A stretch of 64,000 nt of DNA, from positions 295,850 to 359,849 of the forward strand of contig VIIQ02000838.1 in assembly GCA_007449985.2 (NCBI GenBank). Direction: 5' to 3'. The notes under the pieces were generated by a model that worked only from the letters and a program-made list of their open reading frames with translations, ran no database searches and was not told the origin of the DNA. The position numbers and the translations under genes were made by a program. Of this stretch, positions 36,038-53,851 are shown in pieces; position 1 is the stretch's first letter; each line of letters begins with the position of its first letter. Source of the stretch: Desmodesmus armatus (Eukaryota; Chlorophyta; Chlorophyceae; Sphaeropleales; Scenedesmaceae).

Positions 36038-36814
36038 CCGGCGTGGTGGCGGCAGCAGCAGCAGTTGTATCTGGGTGGGGGTGCTACATTTCGACACATG
36101 TTGGTTGGGTTGAGGTCACGCAAGTGCATCACTTTCAATTGAATGCCTCTTTCTATTTCTGTAGCAGTGAATGCCAGCATGAGTTTTTGGGGATCGCTAC
36201 AGGTGTAACATACCGGGTTTGCTGCTGTTGCACAGAGAGCAGGAAAGGGGTTTTGTTTGGGGGGTTGCGTTGACTAGTGCTGCATATCGAAGGAGTTGAG
36301 CAACTGTTCATTACATCAGTACTGCATGATGTCTTGTGGCAGATGTAGCATCCTTGAGTGTCATCTAAGCGTTTTTCTGGGCTGGGCCTGTTCACGAGCA
36401 TTACTACTATAACCACTCAACTGGGTCAGGGCCACGCCTGACCGCCCTTCCTGGAGCCAAACTAGGCTCATAGAGCATCACAAGGAACTCAAGGGTATTG
36501 ACTGCTCACTACCTGCCTGTGGTGCCACTTGGCCAAATGAGGCGTCAACCTATCCATCACTAGGCAGAACCCACACAAGAACACAACGTCTCTGTCAATA
36601 TGGAAAAGCCACACTGTTGTGGGGCCTGCAAGAAATGCTCGACGTCGCATGCTGGCTGTTGCACTAGTTGGGCTGTCCAGCCAACTTGAGTAGGGCAGTG
36701 TCTATCACAATCGAGTCAGCTAGGTTGCCACTGGCTGACTGCTTCAGTCAGATTTTCACAGTGCCAAGCCGGCGAGATCATCAATGATTGCCAGATGCAT
36801 GCCACACTGCAGAA
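36038..36814. other. Convergent intergenic spacer, no gene seen
   Basis: About 780 bases between the stop codons of the WW gene (+) and the leucine-rich gene (-). It should hold both 3' UTRs. No coding or RNA feature is supported. Confidence 0.45.
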
Positions 36815-39800
36815 TCAGTTGCTGTGTGTAGTAAGGTGCCGGGGGTATGACAACCCGAACCGCTGCAGCTCTAATTGTGCAGCGTTCAAAGCATTGATGT
36901 GATTGCCCCTCAGCCCCACAACGCTCACACATTGGATGCCGCTCACGCCACTCAGAAAGGCTTTAGCGTCCACCATAATCTCATCTGCGATAGCAGCGGT
37001 GACGTGCAGCTCCAACTCGGGCAACCCCTGCAACCTTGCCAAGTGCATCAGAGCACTGAGCCGCATTGCCCATATGCCGTCTCTGTTCAGGACAACTTTC
37101 AACCGCTGGAAGCCTCTTGGCAGCAGCGAACCGACCACATCGACCAAGGCAAAAAGCTCAGTGGACAACCCCACAATCAACTCCAGGCATGTCATAGCTG
37201 TCAGGGCAGACAGTGCCTTGACAGCGGCTATACGATGCCCTGCCTCACTACTAGGTAGGCTTGTGGAATGTGGAGCAGACGCAAGCTTCAGTTCTCGCAA
37301 GCGGGGGCAGTGGTTGGCCATGCTGGCAAACGCGTCACTCGATAGGCAGTCGGAATGCTCCACAGTGACAAGGTTAGGCAGTGCCGCAAATGGCGGACAA
37401 CCATACGTGGCACCCAACTCGACCACACTCGGGAGCTCAGTGCGGTACGTAAGCATGAGCACACTGCTGTCAACAAGGTCTTCGTCAACAGTCAAGTCCT
37501 GTTGCCAGCCGCCAACCAGCTGTGTCAGTCGGGTGCAGGGAGCTAAGGCTGGCACCATGCCCACTGACCACAACCCCGCACCAAAGCTCTGCACCCTTGT
37601 GAGCTTGCTGATAGCAGCGCAACACTCCTGAGTGGGGGTCAGCAACTCGGCATTGTGCAGCCCTAGATCCACAAGCCCTGTGAGCCCACCCAAGGCTGTC
37701 CACTCGTCCACACCCAGCTCCTCCTCCAACCCATCTGCACACCCCATCTCCAGCACGCACAGAGCAACACAGCTGCTGACATGTGCCAGGCAGCAGACAC
37801 AACACCCTTCAAGGATGAGGCCGGTCAGGGATGTCAAGCTGTCAGTTAGCTCAGGGGATATGTACGGCTGCAGGAAGGTCTGGTCTATGCTGCGGACTGC
37901 CAACCCCTCCAAGCTGTGTAGGTTGGCCACGGGCAGCAGGTCCTGCTGACCAAGGGGTTTTGCGACCTGCATGTACAAGAGACAAGTGGGGCTGGTATAT
38001 GTACTATTGATCTGACTCTCAAGGGTATGCACGCAACGCTTTGATACATTGCAGACCTTCTTTGCTTCATGGTGTGAAAAACCACTGTGGGCCAGCCTGG
38101 TCATCGGATGACTTCATACAGCGTATGACTATATGGCTGCTAGTCACTAGTGACATCATGTCATAGGACAACAGTGATATCACTATATGGTGCGGCACAT
38201 GTGAACAGACCGCGCCGTCACAGACCGCGCTGTGCTGCATTAGCACTGTGAAGGGTTGGCCATCGCCCACCCACCAATACGATGATCGTATTCCCAAAGC
38301 CCCCGGGCAGTTGTGACAGAAGCAGCAACTGGACGAAAGCTGTCAGCTAGTACCGCACTGCGGCACAGTGAAGGGCACACTGATAGTATCATCACAAGCC
38401 TAGGCACGCATAGTATGCGCGCTAGCTGCACATCGTTTTGCCTGCCAGGCACAGGGGGTCCCCTGTCTCCGCCATCTTCCCAAGATTCCACCCTCTCCCT
38501 TCCTCCATCGGATGGAAGGACCTCCCGGAGGCTGCAGGGCCTCCAAAAACAGAGACAAAAACATGTGTAACTTTGATTTGATTTGATTTCAATCAACCAC
38601 CCTGCAGGACCCACCTCATCAAAGTCCAGCACAAGCTGGGTCAGCCCTGTCCACTTGCCAAGTTGCTGCCAGGCCTCCTCAGCTCCCTTCCAGCTCTGCT
38701 GCAGGTCCAGACGCAGGCTGCACACACCTAGCAGCTGTTTGCACAAGCTGTCAAGCACTGTGCCCATGGCAGCGGGTGAGGGGCACCCTCCACCCTCAGC
38801 TCAATGGAGTTCAGCTTGGGCAGCCTGTGCAGGGAGGGAGCAAAGACAGAGAATGACAGCAAATCCAGAGTGGGTACACGTGTGTTGGACCAATAGTGAA
38901 CACTGAAAAGGGCCAAGCATGTACTGCGCTATAGGCCGCCCACAGGGTTACGTCAAGTCCACATTCGTACACTCAAATGCAAGGAGGAATGCAGCCATTG
39001 GCCGCAAGCGGGTTTGCAGCCTGCTTGTGACAAATGGCTTTACCGTACTTGTACAAGCGCTGAGCGCTTGTACGATTGTACTCAAGGTTTGGCAGCCAAC
39101 AAAAAAAACGTTGGCAGCATCAGCACCTGGTGCGATATTCTTGCTTGCACTGCAAGCAAGGCATGGCATGCCTTTGCGCAAGGCGACCAACGCACTCATG
39201 ATCATCTGCCATTCAAGCTTGAGTCAAGCTTGATGGCATGGCATGTTATCATAACCTGCCAAGGACTGATGCCGCTGCTGTTCAGAAGCCACGGTGGCAA
39301 TCAGGTTGGCTGGAAACGTTGTGAGGCGTTTATCAGGCTCAGGCGGTGCAGATGTCACCAATGCTAACGCACGTGCTGCACTGCATGATGCACCTCACAC
39401 AGACTTTGAATGGCACCCACCGTGCAAGTGCTGGCCGCCGTGCAAGTGCTTACGGTAAGCATGAAATTGTGTGGAAGCTTTCGTCCAACGCCAGCCGCAC
39501 TGACTGTGCGTTTGTGAAGTGCTGGGGCACGCGCTGAAGCTGGTGCTCCACATCGCTGGTGTCCTCGCTGCTCATGTCCTGCACACTGCTGAGGTTAATG
39601 TGCTGCACCGCACCAAAGCACAGATCCCGCAGCTGGCTGCATGTGAGGGCAACGTCTCCTGCCGATCCTTGGGCAATCAGCTTGGGCAGCAGGACCTGTG
39701 CCCAAGTGTCCACATCCAACCTTGACAAGCAGCGCTGACTGGTTGGGAGGAGTATGATAACCTTGACAAGCAGCGCTGACTGGTTGGGGAGGTCCTGCAG

Positions 39801-39905
39801 CAGCAACAGGACAGCAGCAGATAAACGCCAGTCCTTTTTGATAGCAGCACAAGGAAGATGATCGGTGCCGAGCAGCGTGAGTAGGACACACACGCGTCCG
39901 CCCAT
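36815..39905 (-). CDS. Leucine-rich, F-box-like protein
   Basis: The last exon, 37966-36815, encodes 383 residues of irregular Leu-rich repeats (LTGLVDLGLHNAELL, LPNLVTVEHSD, CPRLRELKLAS, LQGLPELELHV). The previous exon ends at 38615 (LTQLVLDFDE) in matching phase. The piece LPKLNSIELRVEGAP near 38790-38830 appears to be one frame away from it, so a border there is unresolved. Further upstream, about 39905-39470 reads DTWAQVLLPKLIAQGSAGD followed by LTCSQLRDLCF, resembling an F-box helix pair. Algae have many F-box/LRR-like proteins that act as SCF ubiquitin-ligase substrate receptors; that role is inferred from the layout only. ATG 39905 is the first in the frame. A direct repeat duplicates NQSALLVKV in the N-terminal exon. 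The intron around 38840-39470 holds short palindromes. Confidence 0.6.
39721..39798 (-). repeat. Direct repeat in the F-box-like exon
   Basis: ACCTTGACAAGCAGCGCTGA followed by CTGGTTGGG occurs at about 39719-39748 and again at 39759-39788. Both lie in one open frame, which on the minus strand reads CCAACCAGTCAGCGCTGCTT in each copy. Confidence 0.85.
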
Positions 39906-41126
39906 CACAAGGCGTCAAGGCAACGTTGCAGCATATGTGTCACAGCAGCCGACGCACGCCATGGAAGATGATGTCAGGGGCGCGCACAGTCGATAGCAAC
40001 TGGTTTCACGCTAATTTCGCTGCAGCCCGAACGCTGGAAGTCAACCGCCCAGCACAGCATGGCGCACACGCACCTGGTGCATCTGGGCTTGTTGTCACAG
40101 TATTATAAATCCAGTCAAGTAATATTTCCATCATCAGGCAGCGGGAATGTTGCGGCAGCAGAGAAACAGAGTACCAACCGTCGTCGTCCAAGGCCAAGGT
40201 CCAACGCCATCATGCTTCAGCATCCTCAGCCCCGGACCCTTGATCGTTCTTTTCCAGATTTATCAATATGTGTCGCTGTTGGGCAGCAAATACTTGCTGT
40301 CGCCATTGTAAGCAATGGTTGATATCATGCGGTGTCAACTTGAGCGCCTGCTGGCTGGTGTACAAGTTTCACACACAACTGGTGTACTAGTTTCACACAA
40401 CATATGCAGCTCAAGCCACTCAGGCGGGAATCAGCGTCTTGCGCCAGGTTACGCACGGCGCCAGGATGCAGCAGACCCCTCTTCCAATTCAGCGACGGAT
40501 GCACAGCTGCTGGCATGTGGCGAACAGAGGCACAGCACCCTCCTAGAACCAGCCGGGTCAGGTCCTGAAGCAGCCCCGGGCTGTCAAGCCACCAACAATC
40601 TCAGCAATTGGACAGACATGTACTACAGGCTGCCTGAGTAAGGCTGCGGGAAGTTCCGGTGAACGGACTCCCAATGCCTCCCTTGCTGCTTGACCGTGGG
40701 ACTTCTTTTGTTGCTGGCTGCTGGACAAGCCCATTTGTTTCAAAGGTTCCAGGGGGGGCGCACCCCCCACAAGACTAATTGCTGTGTCAGCACATTTGTA
40801 CGCCCAGTTACAGCTGCTGCAGCAGGAAAGCTGACAAGGCATGCACTGCATTTGAAATGATGTACAATGCATGCATCGGATATGTCGTGATCGGCTCAAG
40901 ATCACTAAGATCGGCACACATCAACAACCATGCACACCCGGCAGTGCAGCTGCGCCCCAAATGGTCTGGGTGCCAGTCTACGTCACAAGCAAAAGCAAAG
41001 CAAAGTAACCACTGCAAGGACCCATCATGTTATGATACTATGTAGCACAAGGGGTCAACAAATTACGTCCAACTGAACCCTGCGCATGTGGTGCGCAGCA
41101 GGGTACATCCTCAAGGGCAAGCTCAT

Positions 41127-41435
41127 AGGCAAAACGAGCTTGCTTCAGAGAACAGGCAGCTTCCCTGCACATTCCTGCACAACCTGTGTCGCCAGGCGCA
41201 AATAACCTGCTCCCGGGGCTGCACAATAACACATCCATGTGTGCTTTTTCGCATGACATACCGCATAACACATCCATGTGTGCTTTTTCGCATGACATAC
41301 AACCTCACTTCAGAAAACGGGGGCAGCTTCCCTGCAAATCCCTGCAAAACCTGTGTCATCAGGCGCGAATAACCTGCTCCCAGGGGCTGCCAAATAACAC
41401 ATCCTTGTGTGCTTCTTCGCATGATAACATATAAC
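41127..41435. repeat. Tandem duplication of about 185 bases
   Basis: Two copies start near 41143 and 41311 and share GCAGCTTCCCTGCA, CCTGTGTC, AATAACCTGCTCCC, ACACATCC and TGTGTGCTT. The first copy contains an internal doubling of CACATCCATGTGTGCTTTTT followed by CGCATGACATA (41230-41300). No coding role could be shown. Confidence 0.8.
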
Positions 41436-42004
41436 CTCACCACAAATGTATCACTGGCTGAGACCAGCCTCAGGGAAGGATCACCAACGACGACTGTGAG
41501 GGACTGTCCACAAGCTGCTCGATATCGTGCCAACAGCCAATCACAGCCATGCCTCTCACACGCTGTCTCCTGCACGCCGTCGCAGCGCTTTGACTGCTGT
41601 GCCCACAGGAAGCACTCCCCACGCTGCCGCGGCACTGCCAGCAGATGATTACGCGAAGGCGTGCACATGTGTCTGTAGGCCGCAGATGACTGCAGTGCCC
41701 CACCTCGGAGCCAAGTGTGTGCAGGCAACACCAAAAAACACGAAAACAGATCGCAAATAACATGGAAACAACAACCCAAACCAAATGAGCGCATCAGCCC
41801 AACGCGGTACAACCCTGTACACACACAAGGCCGCCAAACCCCCGGCTGTCAGCAAGCACAAACGCACCGGCCTGACGGCCATCCATTACTTGGTCCCACG
41901 CCACCCACGCGCTGTCAAGCAACAGCACCAACCACAAATGCTGCCAATGTGTTTTGCCACACGCTGCAACAGCACAACCCACAAATGCCGCCAAGGCGTT
42001 TTGC

Positions 42005-42175
42005 CACACGGTGCATGACGCAATTGCGCTGTCCCACACAGTGTGATCCCACACCGCAATGTGACTCACACAGTGAACACAGTGTGATCAACGGAGTGTG
42101 ATTCACGTGTCCACGCAGTGTGATTCATGCGGTGAACACAGTGTGATCCCACGCAATGTAAACCAAGGCAATGTG
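42005..42175. repeat. Cluster of short CAGTGTGAT direct repeats
   Basis: CAGTGTGAT or close variants recur at least five times between 42038 and 42150, along with repeated GTGAACACAGTGTGAT units. Function unknown; it may be a degenerate minisatellite. Confidence 0.65.
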
Positions 42176-44204
42176 AGGGGCTGCGCAACTGGCACTGGGG
42201 TGGCGGTAAACAGCCAGCGCATAAGTAGGAAAAGGGGACAGGGAAGATGACAAGTACAGCACTTCTTCAACAGTCCCGACAGACTCCAAGCAAAACATCG
42301 CTACAAAATCACACACAACCCAGCCAACAGGCAGGTTCTAGTCTGCCCAAGGTGTTGCACCAGCCAAGATTGGTTGGCAACAAGGCAAAGTGATGAGTGT
42401 CTGAGCCCCTGGCAGCACAAATAAAAGCGCTGCTTGCACGTCCACATTCTGGCCCCCACGACAATCGGCTCCCACAACCAGCACCACCACACACGCAGTA
42501 CTAATTGTCCCTGCCACAAGCAGGAACAGAAGGGCACACCTGCAGCAAGGTGTAGCCGCCAACATGAGTAACAGCTGGCAAGTGATGCAGAAACACACCC
42601 TTTATGGACAAAGGAATGCAGAAAAGCCAACATGATAGCAAAACATGTGTTTGTGTGCACGATATTGTACACGATTCCAGAGCCCTGGCAAGCAACATGG
42701 CTGTGGCTTAGGCACACAACAGCACAACGAGTTGGCCTTGAGTTGACCCACCAACAAGCTCTGTCCCACAGTATGCTGCTGCTACGAACCATCCGTGTCG
42801 CAACACACCACCGGCACACACGCTGAAAGAAAACCAGCGCCATAGCTCTGAACGTTGGGGTTGTGCCCCCGTTGAATTTCAACATAAACAAAACAGCCCC
42901 GCACATAACTCCCTGCCATCACGACACTCAACCTGTCCGACTGAAGTTTCCATCTGAGATGCAAGCACACATTGCTGCGCCTGTACCCCGACAGCAGCAT
43001 GCGCAAGCCCTCCAAAACCTCTGATCTGCTTACGCAGAGTCCTATGTGCACACAGCACACCTGCATGCACACCACTCTCACACACGTTGCACGACACACA
43101 TCCAGTAGCAGCTCACACACTACTCCGGTCCCACACTCCGGTCCCACACACTGTCTGTTGGCATGTACACTCCACTGATTGCAGATGTGCCACAATGGCT
43201 GCTGCCCTCAAGGCAGCTCGCACCACAACCATGCACGGTGCACGCATGCAGCCACAAGGCCACACCCACACTTCTCCTGTGTCCACCAAACACACCACAC
43301 ACACTAGTCACAAAAAACTCTAGTCAAGAAAAAAGCTTGGACAGCCCTGGCGGCTGGCCCTCCAGAACAGTCAAGCCAGCTCGCCAGGCGGCCAGCAAGC
43401 GCCAACACCCCCCACACCGTTTACGCTTGCAGACCGCTGCTGTTGTCAGCGTCAGCTTCAGTCAACAGCAGCCGCGGTTGTAGCAGCCGCAAACGCTGTC
43501 TGAAGGAAGCTCGACCGCTCCATGTGACCCCACCGCTCTATAGAAAAGTGCTGAGGCTCCCAATTGGGCTATGCATCACTACCACACACGAACACACACA
43601 GCACGCACACCGTATCTATGCTATTCCAAGGATGCCACACCCTAATATGTAGTAAACAGCCCTCCCGTACCATGTTGCTGACGCAACTGCAGTTGTTAGC
43701 CTGTGGCCACTTGATTGCGCGCACGCACACAACCGCCCCGCGCGCACGGCTGTGCCCTGCTTGCAAATCAAAACCACCACTCATGTCGCTGACGAAGCAC
43801 ACCACACGCTCAGGTAGACTGCGACCTTGCAGCTTTGTCGGCCACGCACACATGCGTAGTACACACCAACGTCAAACACACATATCCCTGTCAAAACACG
43901 CATATCCCTGTAAAGCACACACACTGAAGCAGGCGCCACATTTGTCTGAGACCAAGTCCGTAATTGCTAGGTGCCGCTGCTGCTGGCAATACAGAGCCAG
44001 CTGCCATGCTCGCAGAAAGCGAGTCAGGGAAAGACATAAAGACAGCAGCCAGAGCCAAGAGATGCATGTGTATAATAATAGACAGGCGTGCTTTGAAAGC
44101 ACAAGCAATGTCAGCACCACAAGCATCGGCGGTGACAAAGCAAGACCGGACAGCCAGCCTGCCAGCTCTTGTGCTGCGTTGACCCCTCTTCAACAACAGG
44201 ACGC

Positions 44205-44251
44205 CGGCATCTATTTGTCGGCAACAACAGGACGCCGACAAATAGATGCCG
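44205..44251. repeat. Perfect 18-base inverted repeat
   Basis: CGGCATCTATTTGTCGGC (44205-44222) and GCCGACAAATAGATGCCG (44234-44251) are exact complements with an 11-base loop. CAACAACAGGACGCCG precedes the left arm and recurs in the loop. No gene can be assigned around it. Confidence 0.9.
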
Positions 44252-45936
44252 AGCAGAGAGTGTTTGCGGCATGCTGTTGGCAAGACACCTACCCCCTGCT
44301 CATCGGAGGTCACCTGTGGGACATGTAGGAACAGACACGCACACCCTCTGCTTGTGTATACCGCACTGCGCCGAATCAAACGGCACCAGCACCGAGATTG
44401 CGGGTGGCCAGACCCACCCTACTGCATACTTGCACCAGGAACAGAGCGCTGCGCAAGGCATAACCATCCCAAAAGGCCTGACCACGAATCGACAGCACAA
44501 CCCCACCTTGCTGACTGCCCCCTGCCCCCAAATGCAGCAGCAGCAGCATCCAACTGATTGATAAACTGCCATGGTGCAGAAACCAGCCGTGCGTGACTTG
44601 GTAATCTGCAACTTCACAGTTGATCTGCATCACACACCTATAACACGTGCGATCCCAAGCAAACCAGGATCCGAGACAAAACAACGAATTTGCCAAACAT
44701 CAGCACTGCAGCTGCCAAAAGTGGGGCCAACATCCAACTTGGCCACCAAAAGCTGCAGCAGCAAGCACCCAGCATCCATCCCTTGCAAAAGCCCTGGCGC
44801 AGACAACCTGCAAGATTCACCATCAACGGCCTCACCTTGCAAACAGAGCACCTCTGATATGCGCAGTGCCATCCAGACTTCACTCATGGTACCTTACTAG
44901 CAGCAGACCTGATTGAGACAAGCGCTGCGCGTGCGTGCTGCGGCTATGCACGATGCAACCAAAGTAACCACCCCTGCGACCCAAAACGCTGCGCAGCGCA
45001 AACCAACACCCAACATGTGCGCAGCAAATTGCACTGTCCTTGCGCAGAGCTGATTGCGCACCGCCACCACATAGTGTTTCCACTGGAAAGGGCGACCGCT
45101 GCGCTGAAAATGCGTCTGCTGCGGAGACAAAAAGGGAGCAGACAAACAAACGACGGTACCTAGTGTGAAGAAAGAAACAAGCAACGAAAGAAGAGGCAGC
45201 AGCTGGGAATACCCGGAGAAGCACAAGAACATAGACGCCCACACTGCCCACACCTGCCACCGTACAGCTGCACGCAAAGCTGCACATGCGGTGTAAGGCA
45301 CCCACACCCCAAACTTTTCACAGCATCCCTTCACAGCGTCCCAACAGCAGCACGACCATACACACAGTTGTGGGGTCCACAGCACACCTGCAACTGAGTC
45401 AGCAGCAAAAGCCTCCACCAAGCAGCAAAGAAAGCTACAAATGTGTGCAGAAGTGCTAGCAGCAACAGAAAGAGCTGCAAGCAGTCCTGTTGCAATCCAA
45501 ATGTTGCCCGCTGCGTCATGCTGCCTGTAAAATCCACACTCAGGCTGCACTACAAGTCCACAAACAAGCCTACACAAAAAATAACTCGAGGGCACACATC
45601 AGCCAGAGAGGGGCGAAACGCCAAAGCGCCCCTGTGCTTTCAGTCAGTGACCCTCCTGCTGCTGCTCTAGGTGCAGGTGCTGCAGGGCCAAGCCATGCCT
45701 GCCCCCAGCCTCCCAAAAAGCCTGCCAAAGTGACAACATACCAACCAACCGCAACACCATGGGGTAGAGGTGCATACACAACATCAGCTGTGCAACCTGG
45801 CGACAGCTCCTCGCGCGCCTGCTGCTGCGCTAGCTGCAGCTGCTGCTCATCCTGCCCCCCAGACCCCCAAGGTGCCTGCCCCAGGGTCATCTGGCAGAGG
45901 CGCATGCGGTCATCTGGTAGAGGCGCATACGCGATA

Positions 45937-47729
45937 TCAGCTACGCAGGCTGGCGCCAGCCCCTCCCACACCTGCTGCTGCGGTGGGTGCAGCTGCTGCA
46001 GGAGCTGCCCATGCCTGCCCAATGGAACCCCATGTGGCCTGGCCAGGGGCCACCAAGCTAGGTGGCTGCACCGGCTGAGGCATCATGTGGTAGGGGTACA
46101 TGTGCATCATCATCCCACCCCACATGGCCCCCGGCCACATGGGAGCAGCAGGCATAGGCAGCTGGCAGCTCTGCCGTACAGCAGGAGCCACTGGAGTGGC
46201 CAGCGCAGGAGCAGCGCCCGGCTGCGGAGCTGCGCTGGGGCTGCCTGCAGCTGCTGGCGACCTGCAGGATGGGACAATGCCAGGTGCAACGGCGACGTTG
46301 TGCACAGGCATGCCCCACACCATGCCGCGCGGCAGCTGCCCGGGCAGCGGCGGCATGCACCCGTTCATGTTCATGTTCATGCACATCTGCATGGGCATGC
46401 ACGTCGGCCTGCTGGCTGCAGCACCCCACTGTGCTGCTGCTGCTGCTGCTGCGCCTTGGGCATGTGCTGGGCCATGAGCCATGTTCATGGCCATCATGGG
46501 CATGCCCATGGCACCCATGGGCATGTTCATGTGCATGGAGGCCGGCTGCATGGACGGGCAACCTGCAGGAATCTGGTTGTGCTGGCCGCTGCTGCCTGCT
46601 GCCGCCCACGGATCTGAGCTGCACTCATATGCACCAGCACTTGCTGCGGCCATGCTGCGAAGGCTGGTGCAGGCGCGCACTGCATGAACAGCAACACACA
46701 TGAGGGCAGGAAGCAGCACAGGAGTACAGGCAGTGTCAGCGCAGCCTACTTCTCGTGCTGTCATAGCCGCCACGCAGCACAAACAAGACAGCACCACGCC
46801 CCAACACTAACACTGCCGAATTTGGTACAGGTTGGTTGCAGGTGCATGTTACTGAGTATGCACTTCTGTGCCGTGTCTACACAAACACATGGCAAAATTG
46901 TTCATGCATATGCACGCACATGAGGATAAGGCTCTTGCACTGCTTCACAAAACTAACACACGCAAGGACTGCTGCTCATTAGGAAGGACAGCCACCACCT
47001 CAGCACAAACAATCAGCACAAACACTCACGCTTGCGGCGCCTGCTTTGCAGCGACCCAGCTGACGGGGCGTCAGCACACGACTCCAACTCTGCTGCTGTC
47101 ATGGTAGTGCCGCTGCACTGCTGCTCGCTGCTGCTGCCAAATAGGCTTGCTGCAATGGCTGTTGCTGCGTTGCTGGTGCTGGGGGATCCTGGGGCCTGAG
47201 CCTGCAGGACAGTGCCCTGCATGGTGGCTGTGCTGACATCCTGCAGGACAGTGTCCTGCATGGGGGCTGTGCTGACATCTGTGGCCTGCATGTCTGACAG
47301 GATCGAGTAGAGTGGCTCAAAGTCTAGGTGGGAGGGAACCAGAGGAGGCAGCTCTAGCCCGCCCAGGCCGTCCAAGCTGTCAATCAGGCAGTCATGATGG
47401 TCGAGCAGCCCGAAGCACATGGGGGATGCAGGGTGTCCTGCAGCAGCAGCACGCGGGGTGGCTGCCTGCTGCTGGGTGTGCAGGCCCTGCAGGGTCTGCA
47501 TGCCGTGGCTGCTTGCTGGCTGGCTGTTGGCACGTGCTGACTGTCCTGAGTGCTGGCAGGGCCTGCTGTGGGACGGGTCAGCTGCCGGCAGGGCACCTGG
47601 TGTGTGCGTCCTATGGTGCTGCTGCTGCAGGGCCGCGGTGTCAGCGCTGCTGTTCAGCTGGCTGTTGAACAGCAGCATCCCTGCCGGACAGGGCTGGCAC
47701 GGCTGACTGTCATCATACGGCATGTTCAT
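45937..47729 (-). CDS. Met/Pro/Ala-rich low-complexity protein, possible regulator
   Basis: Two exons, 47729-47030 and 46679-45937, join in phase (GTGAGT donor, CAG acceptor), giving about 480 residues. ATG 47729 (MNMPYDDSQPCQPC) is a plausible start. Exon 1 is Gln/Ser/Ala-rich with an acidic Leu-containing segment (LIDSLDGLGGLELPPL) that resembles a transcription activation region, and ends in a basic patch (LQSRRRKR). Exon 2 is unusually rich in Met, Pro and Ala (MHMNMPMGAMGMPMMAMNMA; MMMHMYPYHMMPQP). No DNA-binding or enzymatic domain was recognised. A transcription co-regulator, or a metal-binding Met-rich protein, are both possible but unproven. An in-frame repeat (DVSTAPMQDTVLQ, DVSTATMQGTVLQ) lies in exon 1. 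It is divergent from the aspartate aminotransferase gene. Confidence 0.55.
47198..47290 (-). repeat. In-frame tandem repeat in the Met-rich protein gene
   Basis: A 45-base unit coding for (D)VSTA(P/T)MQ(D/G)TVLQ occurs twice in tandem (TGCTGACATC and CTGCAGGACAGTG(C/T)CCTGCATG in the DNA). The frame is kept, so the protein simply gains one unit. Confidence 0.8.
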
Positions 47730-48544
47730 GTTGGCTGACTTCGACGCTGGGTTCGATCCACGTCCAGCTGTTGAGGAGGGTGGGTGATGGGAGAGTGGGT
47801 GGATGTGTACACAAGCGGTAGGTGGGTAGGTGGGTTGGTGGGTTGGGGAGGGTGTTGTGTTTGTGCGGCCACAGTGGCAGTGTAATGCGTATGGAAACAT
47901 GCACCTGACACAGACAGAAACCTTGGGTGTGGGTGTGTGGGGTTGCGGAAATTGGTGCTGGCCATCCCCCCGACCGTGCTGGCGCATGACGAAGCGAAGC
48001 GAAGTAACGATAATGATGAGAATGGTGCCAATTATCCCGACGGGTGGCCAGAAAGGTACCCCTACCTCTCCGACGCAAGCGATCTGGCTCAGTGAGGCCA
48101 CCAACTGCAGCACTAGCTTCTTGCCAACTGCAGCACTAGCTCAACATTTAACCGAAGGCAACGTAGCTATAATTAGAGTCGTAAGCTGACATGTGTGTGA
48201 AGAGACCTCACTGCCTGAGCGAGTACTGAGCTTTCGTGCGCTGCTCCGGCCATACAACGTAGAAAATGTTGAGCTCAGTGTCCCTGATTGACAACAGCCA
48301 CACTGCAACCTCTGGGTGGTGTCGTAAGTCCCGCAGCAGGGTTTAGTAACTGGCTTTATAACTTGTCCAGAGCGTGTTTGTTGACACAAAGATGCCAAAA
48401 CCAGGTTGATGGCTCTCATGCACCAGTCACTTGTCTCCAAGTACAAGCAAGCTTACTGATCACCGGTACCTCATTCTCTGATACGGTCGCTGCAGGTCCT
48501 CACTCAGCCTCCGACACAATCAGTTTGGACTTGGTGCATTGGCA
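47730..48544. promoter_or_regulatory. Divergent upstream region, Met-rich gene (-) and aminotransferase (+)
   Basis: About 815 bases between two start codons on opposite strands. A GGGTGGGT/GGTAGGTGGG-rich stretch lies at 47770-47850. The short direct repeat ACTGCAGCACTAGCT occurs at 48103 and 48128. No defined promoter element was identified. Confidence 0.35.

Positions 48545-53851
<5,307 letters not shown>

Larger units (their letters stand above)
39906..45936. other. Six-kilobase region with no gene that can be named
   Basis: Many overlapping frames of 60-230 codons occur on both strands, rich in Cys, His and Thr, with none showing a known domain. Some minus-strand pieces look exon-like: EVLEGLRMLLSGYRRSNVCL near 43030-42960 ending at a GTTGAG site, and MSEVWMALRISEVLCLQ at 44887-44837 ending at GTGAGG. 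They may belong to a minus-strand gene or genes I cannot assemble. The region is rich in CACACA and short direct repeats, and contains the tandem duplication and small hairpin listed separately. A gene could be missed here. Confidence 0.4.

Noticed and set aside
45490..46617. Plus-strand 375-codon Cys/His/Arg-rich frame
   Set aside because: Antisense to the Met-rich gene; the minus strand has phase-matched splice sites and a coherent exon pair.
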